A stretch of DNA of 64,000 bases, taken from positions 186,001 to 250,000 of the forward strand of contig NZ_VXCA01000025.1 in the NCBI RefSeq assembly GCF_011369485.1, given 5' to 3'. A model generated the notes under the pieces. It was not told where the DNA came from and made no database searches. It saw only the letters and a program-made list of their open reading frames with translations. The position numbers were made by a program, and so were the translations under genes. The DNA comes from Pseudomonas atagonensis (GTDB taxonomy: Bacteria; Pseudomonadota; Gammaproteobacteria; Pseudomonadales; Pseudomonadaceae). This document shows positions 29,437-38,144 of the stretch, piece by piece (within the stretch, counting starts at the first letter, position 1; each line of letters starts with the position of its first letter).

Positions 29437-30834
29437 ATGCGCCCATGCCTGCTGTTTTTGCTGATGCTCGCAGCCATTGTTCAACTGAGCGGATGTGGTG
29501 CCTGGCGCAACTACGACCTGGAACTTCAGCAGACCACCGACCAGTTGAAACAGGGCAATCCCGAAGGCGCGCTGTATGTGCTGGAAGCGTACAACCCGGA
29601 CGAAGAAAAAGACCTGCTCTACTACTTCGAAAAAGGTGCCGTGCTCAGCCTCGACGGAGCGCTCGCGCAAAGTCAGGTGGCGTGGCGCAGTGCCGAGCAG
29701 ATGATCATTCAGCGCCAGGACACTCTCCAAACCACCACCGATAAATTGCTCGCGGCGATGGGCGATCACTGGGGCAGCATCATCAACGACAAGGTCCGCC
29801 GCTATGAGGGTTACGACTATGAAAAAGTCATGCTGACCACGCAGATGGCCCTCAACCAACTGGCCGAGAATGACTTCGACGGCGCCCGTGCCGATATCAA
29901 GAAAACCCACGAGCGCGAAGCACTGATCGCGCGGCAACGGGAGCTGGAATACGAGCGCGTCGAAGACGCTGCCAAGTCCCAAGGCGCACGCGTGCACTAC
30001 ACAGACCTACAGGGTTATCCGGTGGTAATGCTCGATTCACCCGCGGTCATTGCCCTGAAAAACGGCTATCAAAGTGCGTTCAGTCATTACCTCGCCGGTT
30101 TTACGTATGAGGCGTTGGGCGAGAAGGATCTCGCGGCTCCGGGTTATCGTCAGGCCATCGAGTTGCGCCCGGACATCACGTTTTTCCAGCAGGCACTGAA
30201 AGACCTCGACAGTCCGGGACTGAAAGCGGACGAAAGCGATGTGCTGATCATCGTGCAGAGTGGCCTGGCACCCGCCCGCAGCTCGGTGCGTGTTCCGTAT
30301 CCGGTGAAACTGGCGGACGGGCAAGTCATCGTTGCCAATATTTCGTTTCCGGTCATGGTGCCGGACACTTCCACGGCCTCGTTCAACCGGGTCAACATCG
30401 ACGGTCGCCAGAAAGCGCTGATCGCGGTCAACAGCATTACCGACATGTCGTTGCGCACCTTGCGTGACGACATGCCGGGCATTGTTCAGCGCACCACCTA
30501 CCGGGCTTTTCTCGCCGCCGATGTTCAGGGCACAGACAATCGGCGCAATCCGGCCAAGGCCTCCTACGTGACTCACTGGGACGGTTTTGAACACGCAGAC
30601 ACACGCACCTGGCGCACCTTGCCAAACCTGACCCAAGTCGTGCGCCTGCGCCTGAAAAAGGGCGATCACCTGATCAGCCTGCCCAACACTCAGAGTGCAT
30701 CTCCCCTGAAAATTCGCATCGACCAGAACCGTCAGGTCATCGCGCTACGAGCCTTGGGCAAGCTGATCTACGTCAATGGCAGCGCTTTCCAATCGAACCC
30801 GTCGCTCGAAAGTCGCGTATCCGGGCTGAAATAA
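29437..30834 (+). CDS. COG3014 family lipoprotein, copy 1
   Basis: A 465-residue predicted lipoprotein. The lipobox QLSGC puts the lipidated cysteine at C20. The body has TPR-like helices and the family's highly conserved block RRYEGYDYEKVMLTTQMALN, then QSAFSHYLAGFTYEALGEKD. The C-terminal half is beta-rich. Function is unknown. It is the first of two tandem paralogues. Compared with copy 2 it has a diverged stretch (AFLAADVQGTDNRRNPAKAS) where copy 2 keeps ITKGVAQKKINETNP. A start 33 nt upstream is possible, but ATG 29437 gives a proper signal peptide. Confidence 0.82.
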   Translation: MRPCLLFLLMLAAIVQLSGCGAWRNYDLELQQTTDQLKQGNPEGALYVLEAYNPDEEKDLLYYFEKGAVLSLDGALAQSQVAWRSAEQMIIQRQDTLQTTTDKLLAAMGDHWGSIINDKVRRYEGYDYEKVMLTTQMALNQLAENDFDGARADIKKTHEREALIARQRELEYERVEDAAKSQGARVHYTDLQGYPVVMLDSPAVIALKNGYQSAFSHYLAGFTYEALGEKDLAAPGYRQAIELRPDITFFQQALKDLDSPGLKADESDVLIIVQSGLAPARSSVRVPYPVKLADGQVIVANISFPVMVPDTSTASFNRVNIDGRQKALIAVNSITDMSLRTLRDDMPGIVQRTTYRAFLAADVQGTDNRRNPAKASYVTHWDGFEHADTRTWRTLPNLTQVVRLRLKKGDHLISLPNTQSASPLKIRIDQNRQVIALRALGKLIYVNGSAFQSNPSLESRVSGLK

Positions 30835-30895
30835 GTAATGGCACCTAACTAACCGGTGCAATTAAAAAGCTATTACAACGCCAGCATTGCCCGCC

Positions 30896-30901
30896 TATAA
30901 T
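30896..30901 (+). promoter_or_regulatory. Consensus -10 box before the second COG3014 gene
   Basis: A perfect tataat in the context cgcctataatgccg, about 150 nt upstream of the start at 31052. It suggests copy 2 and the genes after it have their own promoter. Confidence 0.45.
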
Positions 30902-31051
30902 GCCGCGCCTCGTTATTGCGACGAGGTATTAAAGCTCCTCAGGTTATGAGGAATTGGCAGGAGGCCAGGGCCACTGTCGATGGGTCACACCAGCCCGACC
31001 AGCGCACGTGGCTGCAGTCAGCACTACACACTCAGGGAAGAAGTACCCCCT

Positions 31052-32446
31052 ATGGCATTCCGCGCTCCCACTCTGATCGCGCTCAGCGCCGTCACTCTGC
31101 TGTCCGGCTGTTCGGCGTTTCGCAACTACGATTCCGAACTGGCACAGACCAACCAGCAACTGGCCTCCGGCAACGTCGACGCCGCCCTGACCCTGCTGGA
31201 AAAAAACAACACCGGCCCCGACAAAGACCTGCTCTATTACTTCGAGAAAGGTGAGTTGCTGCGCGCCAAGGGTGATCTGTCCGGCAGCCAGAACGCCTGG
31301 ACCAGCGCCGATCAAGTGGTCGGTCAGTGGGAAGATGCGGTCAAGCTCGACAGCGCCAAGTACCTGGCCCAGTTCGGCAGCTTTATCGTCAATGACAAGG
31401 TTCGCCGCTACGAGGGCTACGACTACGAAAAAGTCATGCTGACCACGCAAATGGCCCTGAACCTGCTGGCGGTCAACGACTTCGACGGCGCGCGTACCGC
31501 GATCAAGAAGACGCACGAACGCGAAGCGGTAATCGCCGACCTGCGTGACAAGGAATACCTCAAGAGCGAAGAAGAGGCCGAGAAAGAAGGCATCAAGACT
31601 CAGTACAAGGACTTGCAGGGCTACCCGGTCGCCAGCCTCGACGCGCCGGAAGTGGTGAGCCTGAAGAACAGCTACCAGAGTGCGTTCAGCCATTACCTGG
31701 CCGGTTTCGTCTACGAAGCACTGGGTGAAAAAGACCTCGCTGCACCGGGCTACCGCAAGGCCGCCGAACTGCGCCCGAACACGCCGTTGCTGGAGCAGGC
31801 GCTGGTCAATCTCGACAAGCCGGCCAAGAGCGATGACAGCGACATCCTGATCGTCGTGCAAAGCGGCCTCGCGCCGGCCCGCGACTCGATCCGCGTTCCG
31901 CTGCCATTGCCGATTTCCAACAATGTGGTGATCACCCCGCTGTCGTTCCCGATCATCAAGGCCGACACTTCCACCGCGCCGTTCGCCCAGATCGGTGTCG
32001 ATGGCCAGCAAGTCGACCTGACTGCGCTCAACAGCACCACCGCCATGTCCCGCCGCGCCTTACGCGATGACATGCCGGGGATCATCGTGCGCACCACCGT
32101 ACGCGCGATCACCAAAGGCGTGGCGCAGAAAAAGATCAACGAAACCAATCCGCTGGCCGGTCTGGCTGTGGGTATTTCTTCAGCCGTGCTCGAAGGTGCC
32201 GATACCCGTACGTGGCGTACCCTGCCGGACAACACCCAAGTGGTGCGTCTGCGCCTGAAAAAGGGTGAGCATCAGGTTACTCTGCCGAGCGCCGTGGGCG
32301 GTTCGGTGGTCAAGGTCACCGTCGATCAGCGTTATCAGGTGATCAGCCTGCGCGCCGTGGGCAATCAAGTGTTTGCCGGCGGTCTCGCCGCCCACGTGAT
32401 GCCGAGCGCCAACGCGACCAACGTCGCCAGCCTCAAACAACCTTAA
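31052..32446 (+). CDS. COG3014 family lipoprotein, copy 2
   Basis: A 464-residue lipoprotein with lipobox TLLSGC (C20), a close paralogue of the preceding gene. They share DLLYYFEKG, the whole RRYEGYDYEKVMLTTQMALN block, the YLAGF.YEALGEKDLAAPGY segment and TRTWRTLP. The region GVAQKKINETNPLAGLAVGI is intact here. It is followed after 15 nt by the ycfL-like gene, so it probably leads a four-gene operon ending at 34207. Outer-membrane location and a link to peptidoglycan synthesis are inferred from the neighbours. ATG 31052 is used. Confidence 0.83.
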   Translation: MAFRAPTLIALSAVTLLSGCSAFRNYDSELAQTNQQLASGNVDAALTLLEKNNTGPDKDLLYYFEKGELLRAKGDLSGSQNAWTSADQVVGQWEDAVKLDSAKYLAQFGSFIVNDKVRRYEGYDYEKVMLTTQMALNLLAVNDFDGARTAIKKTHEREAVIADLRDKEYLKSEEEAEKEGIKTQYKDLQGYPVASLDAPEVVSLKNSYQSAFSHYLAGFVYEALGEKDLAAPGYRKAAELRPNTPLLEQALVNLDKPAKSDDSDILIVVQSGLAPARDSIRVPLPLPISNNVVITPLSFPIIKADTSTAPFAQIGVDGQQVDLTALNSTTAMSRRALRDDMPGIIVRTTVRAITKGVAQKKINETNPLAGLAVGISSAVLEGADTRTWRTLPDNTQVVRLRLKKGEHQVTLPSAVGGSVVKVTVDQRYQVISLRAVGNQVFAGGLAAHVMPSANATNVASLKQP

Positions 32447-32461
32447 GAACGGAGTCTTTGC

Positions 32462-32836
32462 ATGCGCTTCAAACTCATCGCCGTTGCCGCCCTCGCCTTG
32501 CTGGCCAGCGGCTGCGCCACCCCGCCACCGCCGGAGCCGGGCAGCGCCGCGAGCAAAGTCGTGGCCATGGGCCCGCAAAAACACATCGTTGTCGGCGCCA
32601 TGCGTGTGGCTCGCGAAAACGGCTTCATGACCGTCAACGTGCAGTTGAGCAACACCCTCAACAGCAACAAGACGTTCTACTACCGCTTCGCCTGGCTCGG
32701 CCCGGAAGGCTTCCCGATTGCCGAGGAAGAAGTCTGGAAAAGCCAGATGATGTATGGCGCCCAGACCAGCTTCATTCAAGGCATCGCCCCGACACCGAAA
32801 GCCGTGGACTTCCGTCTGGAACTCAAGACGCCTTAA
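32462..32836 (+). CDS. YcfL family lipoprotein (DUF1425)
   Basis: A 124-residue predicted outer-membrane lipoprotein with lipobox LLASGC (C18). The family core runs VNVQLSNTLNSNKTFYYRFA and WLGPEGFPIAEEEVWKS. In E. coli ycfL is immediately upstream of lpoB, and the same order occurs here (36 nt to lpoB), which supports the assignment. Molecular function is unknown. Confidence 0.87.
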   Translation: MRFKLIAVAALALLASGCATPPPPEPGSAASKVVAMGPQKHIVVGAMRVARENGFMTVNVQLSNTLNSNKTFYYRFAWLGPEGFPIAEEEVWKSQMMYGAQTSFIQGIAPTPKAVDFRLELKTP

Positions 32837-32872
32837 GCACGCCACCCTATTTCTGATTTAGAGAGCATTCCC

Positions 32873-33460
32873 ATGTTTGCACGCTTTTCCTGCATCGCCG
32901 TCATCGCCCTGCTGGCTTCCGGTTGCGCCAACACTTCGCCGACCCTGGGCAGCAAGAACATCAGCTACGGCGACACCAAAGCGGTTGAAACCGTGACCAA
33001 CGAATTCGGTTCGACCGACCTGCAAATGATCGCCGAGTCGATGACCCGCTCGCTGGCTCAGTCCGGCATTCTGCAGAATCGCCCGGTAGTTCAGGTCTAC
33101 GACGTGAAGAACAAGACCAGCGAGTACATCGATACCCGCGAAATCACCACCAGCATCAAGACTCAACTGATGAAGACCGGCGTGGCCCGTTTCGCCAGCG
33201 ACAACAACGCGATGCAGAGCCAGGTTGACCAGCTGAAGCTGCAAAACCAGAGCGGTCTGTACAAGAAAAGCACCGTGGCCAAGACCGGCAACATGATCGC
33301 GGCCAAGTACCGCATCGAAGGTTCGATCAGCTCGATCGTCAAGCGCAGCAGCGACTACAAGGACGTCTTCTACAAATTCAGCCTGCAATTGATCGACGTT
33401 GAAAGCGGTCTGGCCGAGTGGATGGACGAAAAAGAGATCCGCAAAACCACGGAGCGTTAA
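32873..33460 (+). CDS. LpoB-like penicillin-binding protein activator, lipoprotein
   Basis: A 195-residue lipoprotein with lipobox LLASGC (C18). It matches the LpoB family, with STDLQMIAESMTRSLAQSGI and a C-terminal YKFSLQLIDVESGLAEWMDE. In enterics LpoB reaches through the periplasm to activate PBP1b. The disordered linker typical of E. coli LpoB is very short here, and pseudomonads are reported to use a different activator, LpoP, so function should not be assumed identical. The stop is followed 3 nt later by the next gene. Confidence 0.85.
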   Translation: MFARFSCIAVIALLASGCANTSPTLGSKNISYGDTKAVETVTNEFGSTDLQMIAESMTRSLAQSGILQNRPVVQVYDVKNKTSEYIDTREITTSIKTQLMKTGVARFASDNNAMQSQVDQLKLQNQSGLYKKSTVAKTGNMIAAKYRIEGSISSIVKRSSDYKDVFYKFSLQLIDVESGLAEWMDEKEIRKTTER

Positions 33461-33463
33461 TTG

Positions 33464-34207
33464 ATGCGCACATGGATTGGCATGATGGCCCTGGCTTGCG
33501 CGTTTGGCGCGCAAGCGGCCCCGAAAGTCGCGGTGACGGATCTGGCGTATCAGGAACGTGTGGAGCAATACATCCACATCGTTTCAGCCCAGAGCAATCA
33601 TCGCGAGAGTTACTACAGCGCCAGCGGTTCTTCGAGCTACAACGAGCTTGAAGCCACCACCAGCTACATCGAACAGGGCGAGCTGCGTAAATTCACCGGC
33701 GACATCAAGGGTGAAATTCTCCGCACCGGCATGTTCCAGCTGGTGCAGGGCACGCCGTACACCGCGTCGTCCAAGGGTGACGTCTACGACGTGATCAAGC
33801 GGATCAAGGCCGGCAACTTCAAAGGCGCCGATTACGTCTTGTTCGGCACGGTGTCGGACATCGACTTCACCCAGGACATGAACGAGCTGGCGAACACCGA
33901 CAGCTATTCGGCGGTACTGGGCCTGACGTTGGTGGCGGATTTCAGCCTGATCAACACCAAGACCTTCGAAATCACCTCGGCCTTCACGGCGATGGGTGAA
34001 GCGCAGGACACCAAACTGGTGAACGGCCGCGACATCAAGATCTCGCTGAACCGCCCACGGGTGGTACGTGAGGTGTCGAAGGCGCTGGGCGAAGACGTCG
34101 CCGGGCAACTGAGCCAACAACTCGGTGGTGGCGGTTACGAGCAGCCGCGTGAACCGCAGCAACGCAACAATCTGCCGCGTGATACCGCGCCGATGATCTT
34201 GCGCTGA
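33464..34207 (+). CDS. Exported LpoB/CsgG-like protein
   Basis: A 247-residue secreted protein with a signal peptide ending AQA (residues ~17-19). No proper lipobox cysteine is present, unlike its neighbours. The fold features (VAVTDLAYQERVE at the mature start, GADYVLFGTVSDIDF in the middle) resemble the CsgG/LpoB nucleotide-binding-like fold. The C terminus (residues ~222-247) is Gly/Gln/Pro/Arg-rich and probably disordered. It starts 3 nt after lpoB, so it is surely cotranscribed. It may act as a soluble partner of the LpoB-like lipoprotein; this is inference. Confidence 0.78.
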   Translation: MRTWIGMMALACAFGAQAAPKVAVTDLAYQERVEQYIHIVSAQSNHRESYYSASGSSSYNELEATTSYIEQGELRKFTGDIKGEILRTGMFQLVQGTPYTASSKGDVYDVIKRIKAGNFKGADYVLFGTVSDIDFTQDMNELANTDSYSAVLGLTLVADFSLINTKTFEITSAFTAMGEAQDTKLVNGRDIKISLNRPRVVREVSKALGEDVAGQLSQQLGGGGYEQPREPQQRNNLPRDTAPMILR

Positions 34208-34269
34208 CTCTGGCTGAGGGCTTCCACAAAAGCCCCCTTGCCACAGTTGATCTTCAACCGGCAAAAATG

Positions 34270-34301
34270 AAAAAGGCGACCTCTGGAGGTCGCCTTTTTT
34301 G
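34270..34301 (+). terminator. Terminator of the lipoprotein cluster
   Basis: Stem aaaaggcgacctc-tg-gaggtcgcctttttt, 63 nt after the last gene. It is symmetrical and may also terminate the convergent LysE gene. Confidence 0.85.
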
Positions 34302-34313
34302 TGCGTGATCATT

Positions 34314-34946
34314 TTACGCGGCGGCTTTACGCAACGTCGCCATAAACGCCGCCGCACCAATGAACAGCCCGGCAAAGGTGCGGTTCATGCGTTTCTGCTG
34401 GGTCGGTGTGCGCAACAGGCGCAGCACTTTCGACGCCAGCCCGGTGTAGCCGGCCATGACGATCAGGTCGACGCAGATCATGGTCACGCCAATCACCACG
34501 TACTGGATCAGTAACGGTGCATGGGGATTGATGAACTGCGGCAGCACCGCGAGCATGAACACCAGCGCCTTGGGGTTGCTGATGTTGACCAGGAAACCAC
34601 GGAACAACAGGGTCAGCGGCTTGCCGAGCGGCCGCACCGCCGCGTCATCGCTCATGTCCATGGGCTGTGCGCGCCATTGCTTGATCGCCAGATACACCAG
34701 ATAGGCCACGCCAAACCATTTGATTGCATGGAACGCAGTGGCGGAAGCAGCCAGGACGGCGCCGACACCGGCGCCGACAATCGCAATCTGCACGGCCAGA
34801 CCGATCTGCAGGCCGAAGGCGTTCCAGTAACCGCGCCAGAAACCGTATTGCAGACCGCTGGACATCGACGCAATGGCGCCGGCACCCGGAGACAGACTGA
34901 TCACCCAGCAGGCGGCAAAGAATGCCAGCCATGTTTGAAGCTCCAT
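34314..34946 (-). CDS. LysE family translocator
   Basis: A 210-residue membrane protein with about six helices of the LysE/RhtB amino acid exporter family. The family segment WVISLSPGAGAIASMSSGLQ is at residues 14-33, followed by NPKALVFMLAVLPQF. The exported substrate (an amino acid or derivative) cannot be deduced. It is monocistronic. Confidence 0.92.
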   Translation of the reverse strand: MELQTWLAFFAACWVISLSPGAGAIASMSSGLQYGFWRGYWNAFGLQIGLAVQIAIVGAGVGAVLAASATAFHAIKWFGVAYLVYLAIKQWRAQPMDMSDDAAVRPLGKPLTLLFRGFLVNISNPKALVFMLAVLPQFINPHAPLLIQYVVIGVTMICVDLIVMAGYTGLASKVLRLLRTPTQQKRMNRTFAGLFIGAAAFMATLRKAAA

Positions 34947-35048
34947 CGCACACCTCGATTCATGCTCGTGACAAATGCCTAAGCTAATGCGGGTTTGAAT
35001 GGATGACTACCGATTTTTTGCTGAATGTTGCCGGTGGCGCTGACGGCC

Positions 35049-35121
35049 CCTTCGCGAGCAAGCCCGCTCCCACAGGGGGATGCATTCCAAATGTGGGAGC
35101 GGGCTCGCTCGCGAAGGCGTT
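35049..35121. repeat. REP doublet (REPIN-like)
   Basis: Inverted units ttcgcgagcaagcccgctcc (35051-35070) and ggagcgggctcgctcgcgaa (35097-35116), 26 nt apart, between the lysE-like and mscS genes. Confidence 0.85.
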
Positions 35122-35140
35122 AGAACAGACGCCGCAGAAA

Positions 35141-35722
35141 TTACTTCTCGAAGCCGCTGGAAGGGAACACATCGCTACCGCGCCAGCGCCGTACCGAACG
35201 CTGGAAGAACAGGCTGTTCGGCACCTGCACCATCGCGCTGCCGGTGCCCAGCTCTTCAGCCTCGATCAACGTGGTGTAAAGCAGATTGATCGCCACCACC
35301 CGGCCTTTGACGCCGGGCTTGTCAGTGGTGTCCACCAGTTCGACCACATCGCCCAGGCGAAACGGCCCGACGGTGAAAATCAGAATCGCGCAGAGCAGAT
35401 TCGACAACACACTCCACATCGCGAAGAACGCCACCGCCGCCACGGCGACAAAACCCGACAACGCCGTCCACAACACTGTGGCCGAGACGCCGAGGCGCTC
35501 CAGCACAAAGATCACCGCGCTGCCCATGATCAGCCAACGCAGCACGCCACGCAGCGGCATCAGCAACTGAGGCGGGAACGGGTAACGCTCGCCTAACCGG
35601 GTCAGGCCTTTGGCAACGAAGCGCTGGGTGAGATAACCGGCCAGCAGGATCAGCAGAATCTGTACGCCAAGCCAGATCGGCTCGACCCACATCGCCGGCA
35701 AAGGAAGCTTGAACGCCTCCAT
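35141..35722 (-). CDS. Small mechanosensitive ion channel family protein (MscS-type)
   Basis: A 193-residue membrane protein with three helices followed by the MscS beta domain. The pore-lining/beta-domain junction is FFAMWSVLSNLLCAILIFTVGPFRLGDVVEL, with the typical GDVVE element. It lacks the large C-terminal vestibule of E. coli MscS. Start ATG 35722 overlaps the stop of the upstream ABC-F gene by one base (TGATG), indicating coupling. Confidence 0.88.
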   Translation of the reverse strand: MEAFKLPLPAMWVEPIWLGVQILLILLAGYLTQRFVAKGLTRLGERYPFPPQLLMPLRGVLRWLIMGSAVIFVLERLGVSATVLWTALSGFVAVAAVAFFAMWSVLSNLLCAILIFTVGPFRLGDVVELVDTTDKPGVKGRVVAINLLYTTLIEAEELGTGSAMVQVPNSLFFQRSVRRWRGSDVFPSSGFEK

Positions 35723-37632
35723 CAGGACAGCGCCTCCAGCTCCGCTTGCATGCTTTCCAGGGTTTCCAGGGCTTCCATCCACGCCTCTTCCAGCTCGGCT
35801 TCGCGGACTTTCAGTTTGGCCTGTTCGGCCAGCAGATCGCGCAATTCGTTCTTGCGCGCCGGTTCGTAGATGTCGCTGTCGCCGAGGCTGGCATCAACCT
35901 TGGCGAGTTTTTCGTGGAGCTTGCCCAGTTCGGCTTCGAGCTTGTCGGCTTCGCGCTTGTGCGGTGCCAGTTGCTGACGCAAGGCAGCAGCGGCCTGACG
36001 TTGAGCCTTCTTGTCGGTCTTGTCCGGGTTGACCGGCGTGTTGCTGACCGGCGCGTTGCGCTGACGATATTCCACCAGCCAGCGCGCATAGTCTTCGAGG
36101 TCGCCATCGAACTCTTCCACCTTGCCATCGGCAACCAGATAGAAGTTATCGGTGGTGCTCTTGAGCAAGTGACGATCGTGGGAAACCACCAGCACCGCGC
36201 CGCTGAATTCCTGCAGCGCCATGGTCAGCGCCAGGCGCATTTCCAGGTCGAGGTGGTTGGTCGGTTCGTCGAGCAGCAGCAGGTTCGGCCGTTCCCAGGC
36301 AATCAGTGCCAGGGCCAGACGCGCCTTCTCGCCGCCGGAGAAATTCAGCACCGGCTCGTCGATCCGCGCGCCACGGAAGTCGAAACCGCCGAGGAAATCG
36401 CGCAGGGTCTGCTCACGCTCGGTCGGCGCCAGTCGCTGCAAGTGCAGCAACGGGCTGGCCTTGGAATCCAGCGAGTCGAGCTGATGCTGGGCGAAGTAGC
36501 CGACCACAGTGTTCTCGCCACGGGTCAGGCGCCCGGCGATCGGTGACAGCTCACCGGCAAGGTTTTTGATCAGCGTCGACTTGCCCGCGCCGTTAGGGCC
36601 GAGCAGGCCGATCCGCGCACCCGGGGTCAGTTGCAGCTTGACCTTCTCGAGGATGGTTTTGTCGCCGTAACCCAGACGCGCATCGGACAGATCGATCAGC
36701 GGGCTGGAAATCTTGGTCGACTCGCGGAAGACGAAGTCGAACGGCGAATCGACGTGGGCCGCCGACAGCTCTTCCATCCGCTCCAGAGCCTTGATCCGGC
36801 TCTGCGCCTGACGGGCCTTGGTGGCCTGGGCCTTGAAGCGGGCGATGTAGCTTTCCATGTGCGCACGCTGCGCCTGCTGCTTCTCGTAGGCCTGTTGCTG
36901 CTGGGCCAGACGTTCGGCACGGGCGCGTTCGAACGCGGTGTAGCCGCCACGGTAGAGCGTCAGCTTGCGCTGATCGACGTGGGCTACGTGATCGACGACT
37001 TCATCGAGGAAGTCGCGGTCGTGGGAAATCAGCAACAAGGTACCCGGGTAGCTTTTCAGCCACTCTTCGAGCCAGATGATCGCGTCGAGATCCAGGTGGT
37101 TGGTCGGTTCGTCGAGCAACAACAGATCCGATGGACACATCAGGGCCTGCGCCAGGTTCAGGCGCATCCGCCAGCCACCAGAGAAATCGCCGACCTGGCG
37201 ATCCATCTGCTCGTTGGTGAAACCAAGACCGGCCAGCAGCTTGCGCGCCCGCGCATCGGCGGTGTAGCCGTCGGCGCTGTCGAGCTCGGCGTGCAGACGG
37301 GCCAGAGCGACGCCATCGTGCGCCGCTTCGGCCACCGCGAGGTCACGTTGCACCTCGCGCAGACGCAGGTCGCCATCGAGCACATAGTCGACCGCGAGGC
37401 GTTCGAGCGTGTCGACCTCCTGACGCATGTGCGCGATGCGCCAGTCGGCCGGCAGCAGGCAATCGCCCGAATCCGGGTGCAACTCGCCGCGCAGCAAGGC
37501 AAACAGGCTGGATTTGCCGGCGCCGTTGGCACCGATGAGGCCGGCTTTGTGGCCGGCGTGCAGGGTCAGCTCGGCGTCTTCTAGCAGACGTTGCGGGCCA
37601 CGCTGTAAAGTCAGGTTCTGAAGTCGGATCAT
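35722..37632 (-). CDS. ABC-F family ATPase (YheS-like)
   Basis: A 636-residue soluble protein with two ABC ATPase domains and no membrane segment. Walker A motifs are GANGAGKS (residues 34-41) and GPNGAGKS in the second half. Signatures are SGGWRMRLNLAQAL and SGGEKARLALALI. The inter-domain linker (~240-300) is long and charged. A C-terminal coiled coil (last ~90 residues) follows. ABC-F proteins act on the ribosome in translation; this layout fits YheS best, rather than EttA or Uup. It is coupled to mscS downstream. Confidence 0.9.
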   Translation of the reverse strand: MIRLQNLTLQRGPQRLLEDAELTLHAGHKAGLIGANGAGKSSLFALLRGELHPDSGDCLLPADWRIAHMRQEVDTLERLAVDYVLDGDLRLREVQRDLAVAEAAHDGVALARLHAELDSADGYTADARARKLLAGLGFTNEQMDRQVGDFSGGWRMRLNLAQALMCPSDLLLLDEPTNHLDLDAIIWLEEWLKSYPGTLLLISHDRDFLDEVVDHVAHVDQRKLTLYRGGYTAFERARAERLAQQQQAYEKQQAQRAHMESYIARFKAQATKARQAQSRIKALERMEELSAAHVDSPFDFVFRESTKISSPLIDLSDARLGYGDKTILEKVKLQLTPGARIGLLGPNGAGKSTLIKNLAGELSPIAGRLTRGENTVVGYFAQHQLDSLDSKASPLLHLQRLAPTEREQTLRDFLGGFDFRGARIDEPVLNFSGGEKARLALALIAWERPNLLLLDEPTNHLDLEMRLALTMALQEFSGAVLVVSHDRHLLKSTTDNFYLVADGKVEEFDGDLEDYARWLVEYRQRNAPVSNTPVNPDKTDKKAQRQAAAALRQQLAPHKREADKLEAELGKLHEKLAKVDASLGDSDIYEPARKNELRDLLAEQAKLKVREAELEEAWMEALETLESMQAELEALS

Positions 37633-37682
37633 AATGGCGGCGGAGTCTACCAGCTTCGCTCACAACTGGCGCGAGTAGCACG

Positions 37683-38144
37683 ATGTCCTCTGACCTGTGG
37701 AGCTTTTCCTTTGCCACCTACGCCCGTCCGGGCGTGGAAGACGCCTGTCTGCAACTGCAATCGGCGGGGGCCAATGTGTGCCTGTTGCTGTGCGGTTTGT
37801 GGCTGGAACGGCGCGGGGTGACGTGCGATGAACAACACGTGCGCGCGCTTCAGGCACTGACCGAACCGTGGGACACGATGGTTGTACAACCGCTGCGAAC
37901 CTTGCGAATGCAATGGAAAACTCGGGCCGTGCACGATGCGGTGTTGAAAGGCATGCGCGATCAGGTCAAGGCGCTGGAGCTTGAAGCCGAGCGAGCGTTG
38001 TTGTCGAGACTGGAAGGTGTGGCCCAAGTCTGGGCACGGCATGCAACGGGGTCGCCGAGGTGGCTGGAGGCGCTGGCTGGCCCGGCGGCCGAACCGCACC
38101 GCGACGCGCTGCAAGTGCTGCGCGTCGCGGCAACCGGCGCTTAG
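37683..38144 (+). CDS. TIGR02444 family protein
   Basis: A 153-residue helical cytoplasmic protein with the family opening DLWSFSFATYARPGVEDACL. Function is unknown. It is divergent from the ABC-F gene and its stop overlaps the convergent algP stop by 4 nt. Homologues are found next to algP in other pseudomonads. Confidence 0.85.
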   Translation: MSSDLWSFSFATYARPGVEDACLQLQSAGANVCLLLCGLWLERRGVTCDEQHVRALQALTEPWDTMVVQPLRTLRMQWKTRAVHDAVLKGMRDQVKALELEAERALLSRLEGVAQVWARHATGSPRWLEALAGPAAEPHRDALQVLRVAATGA

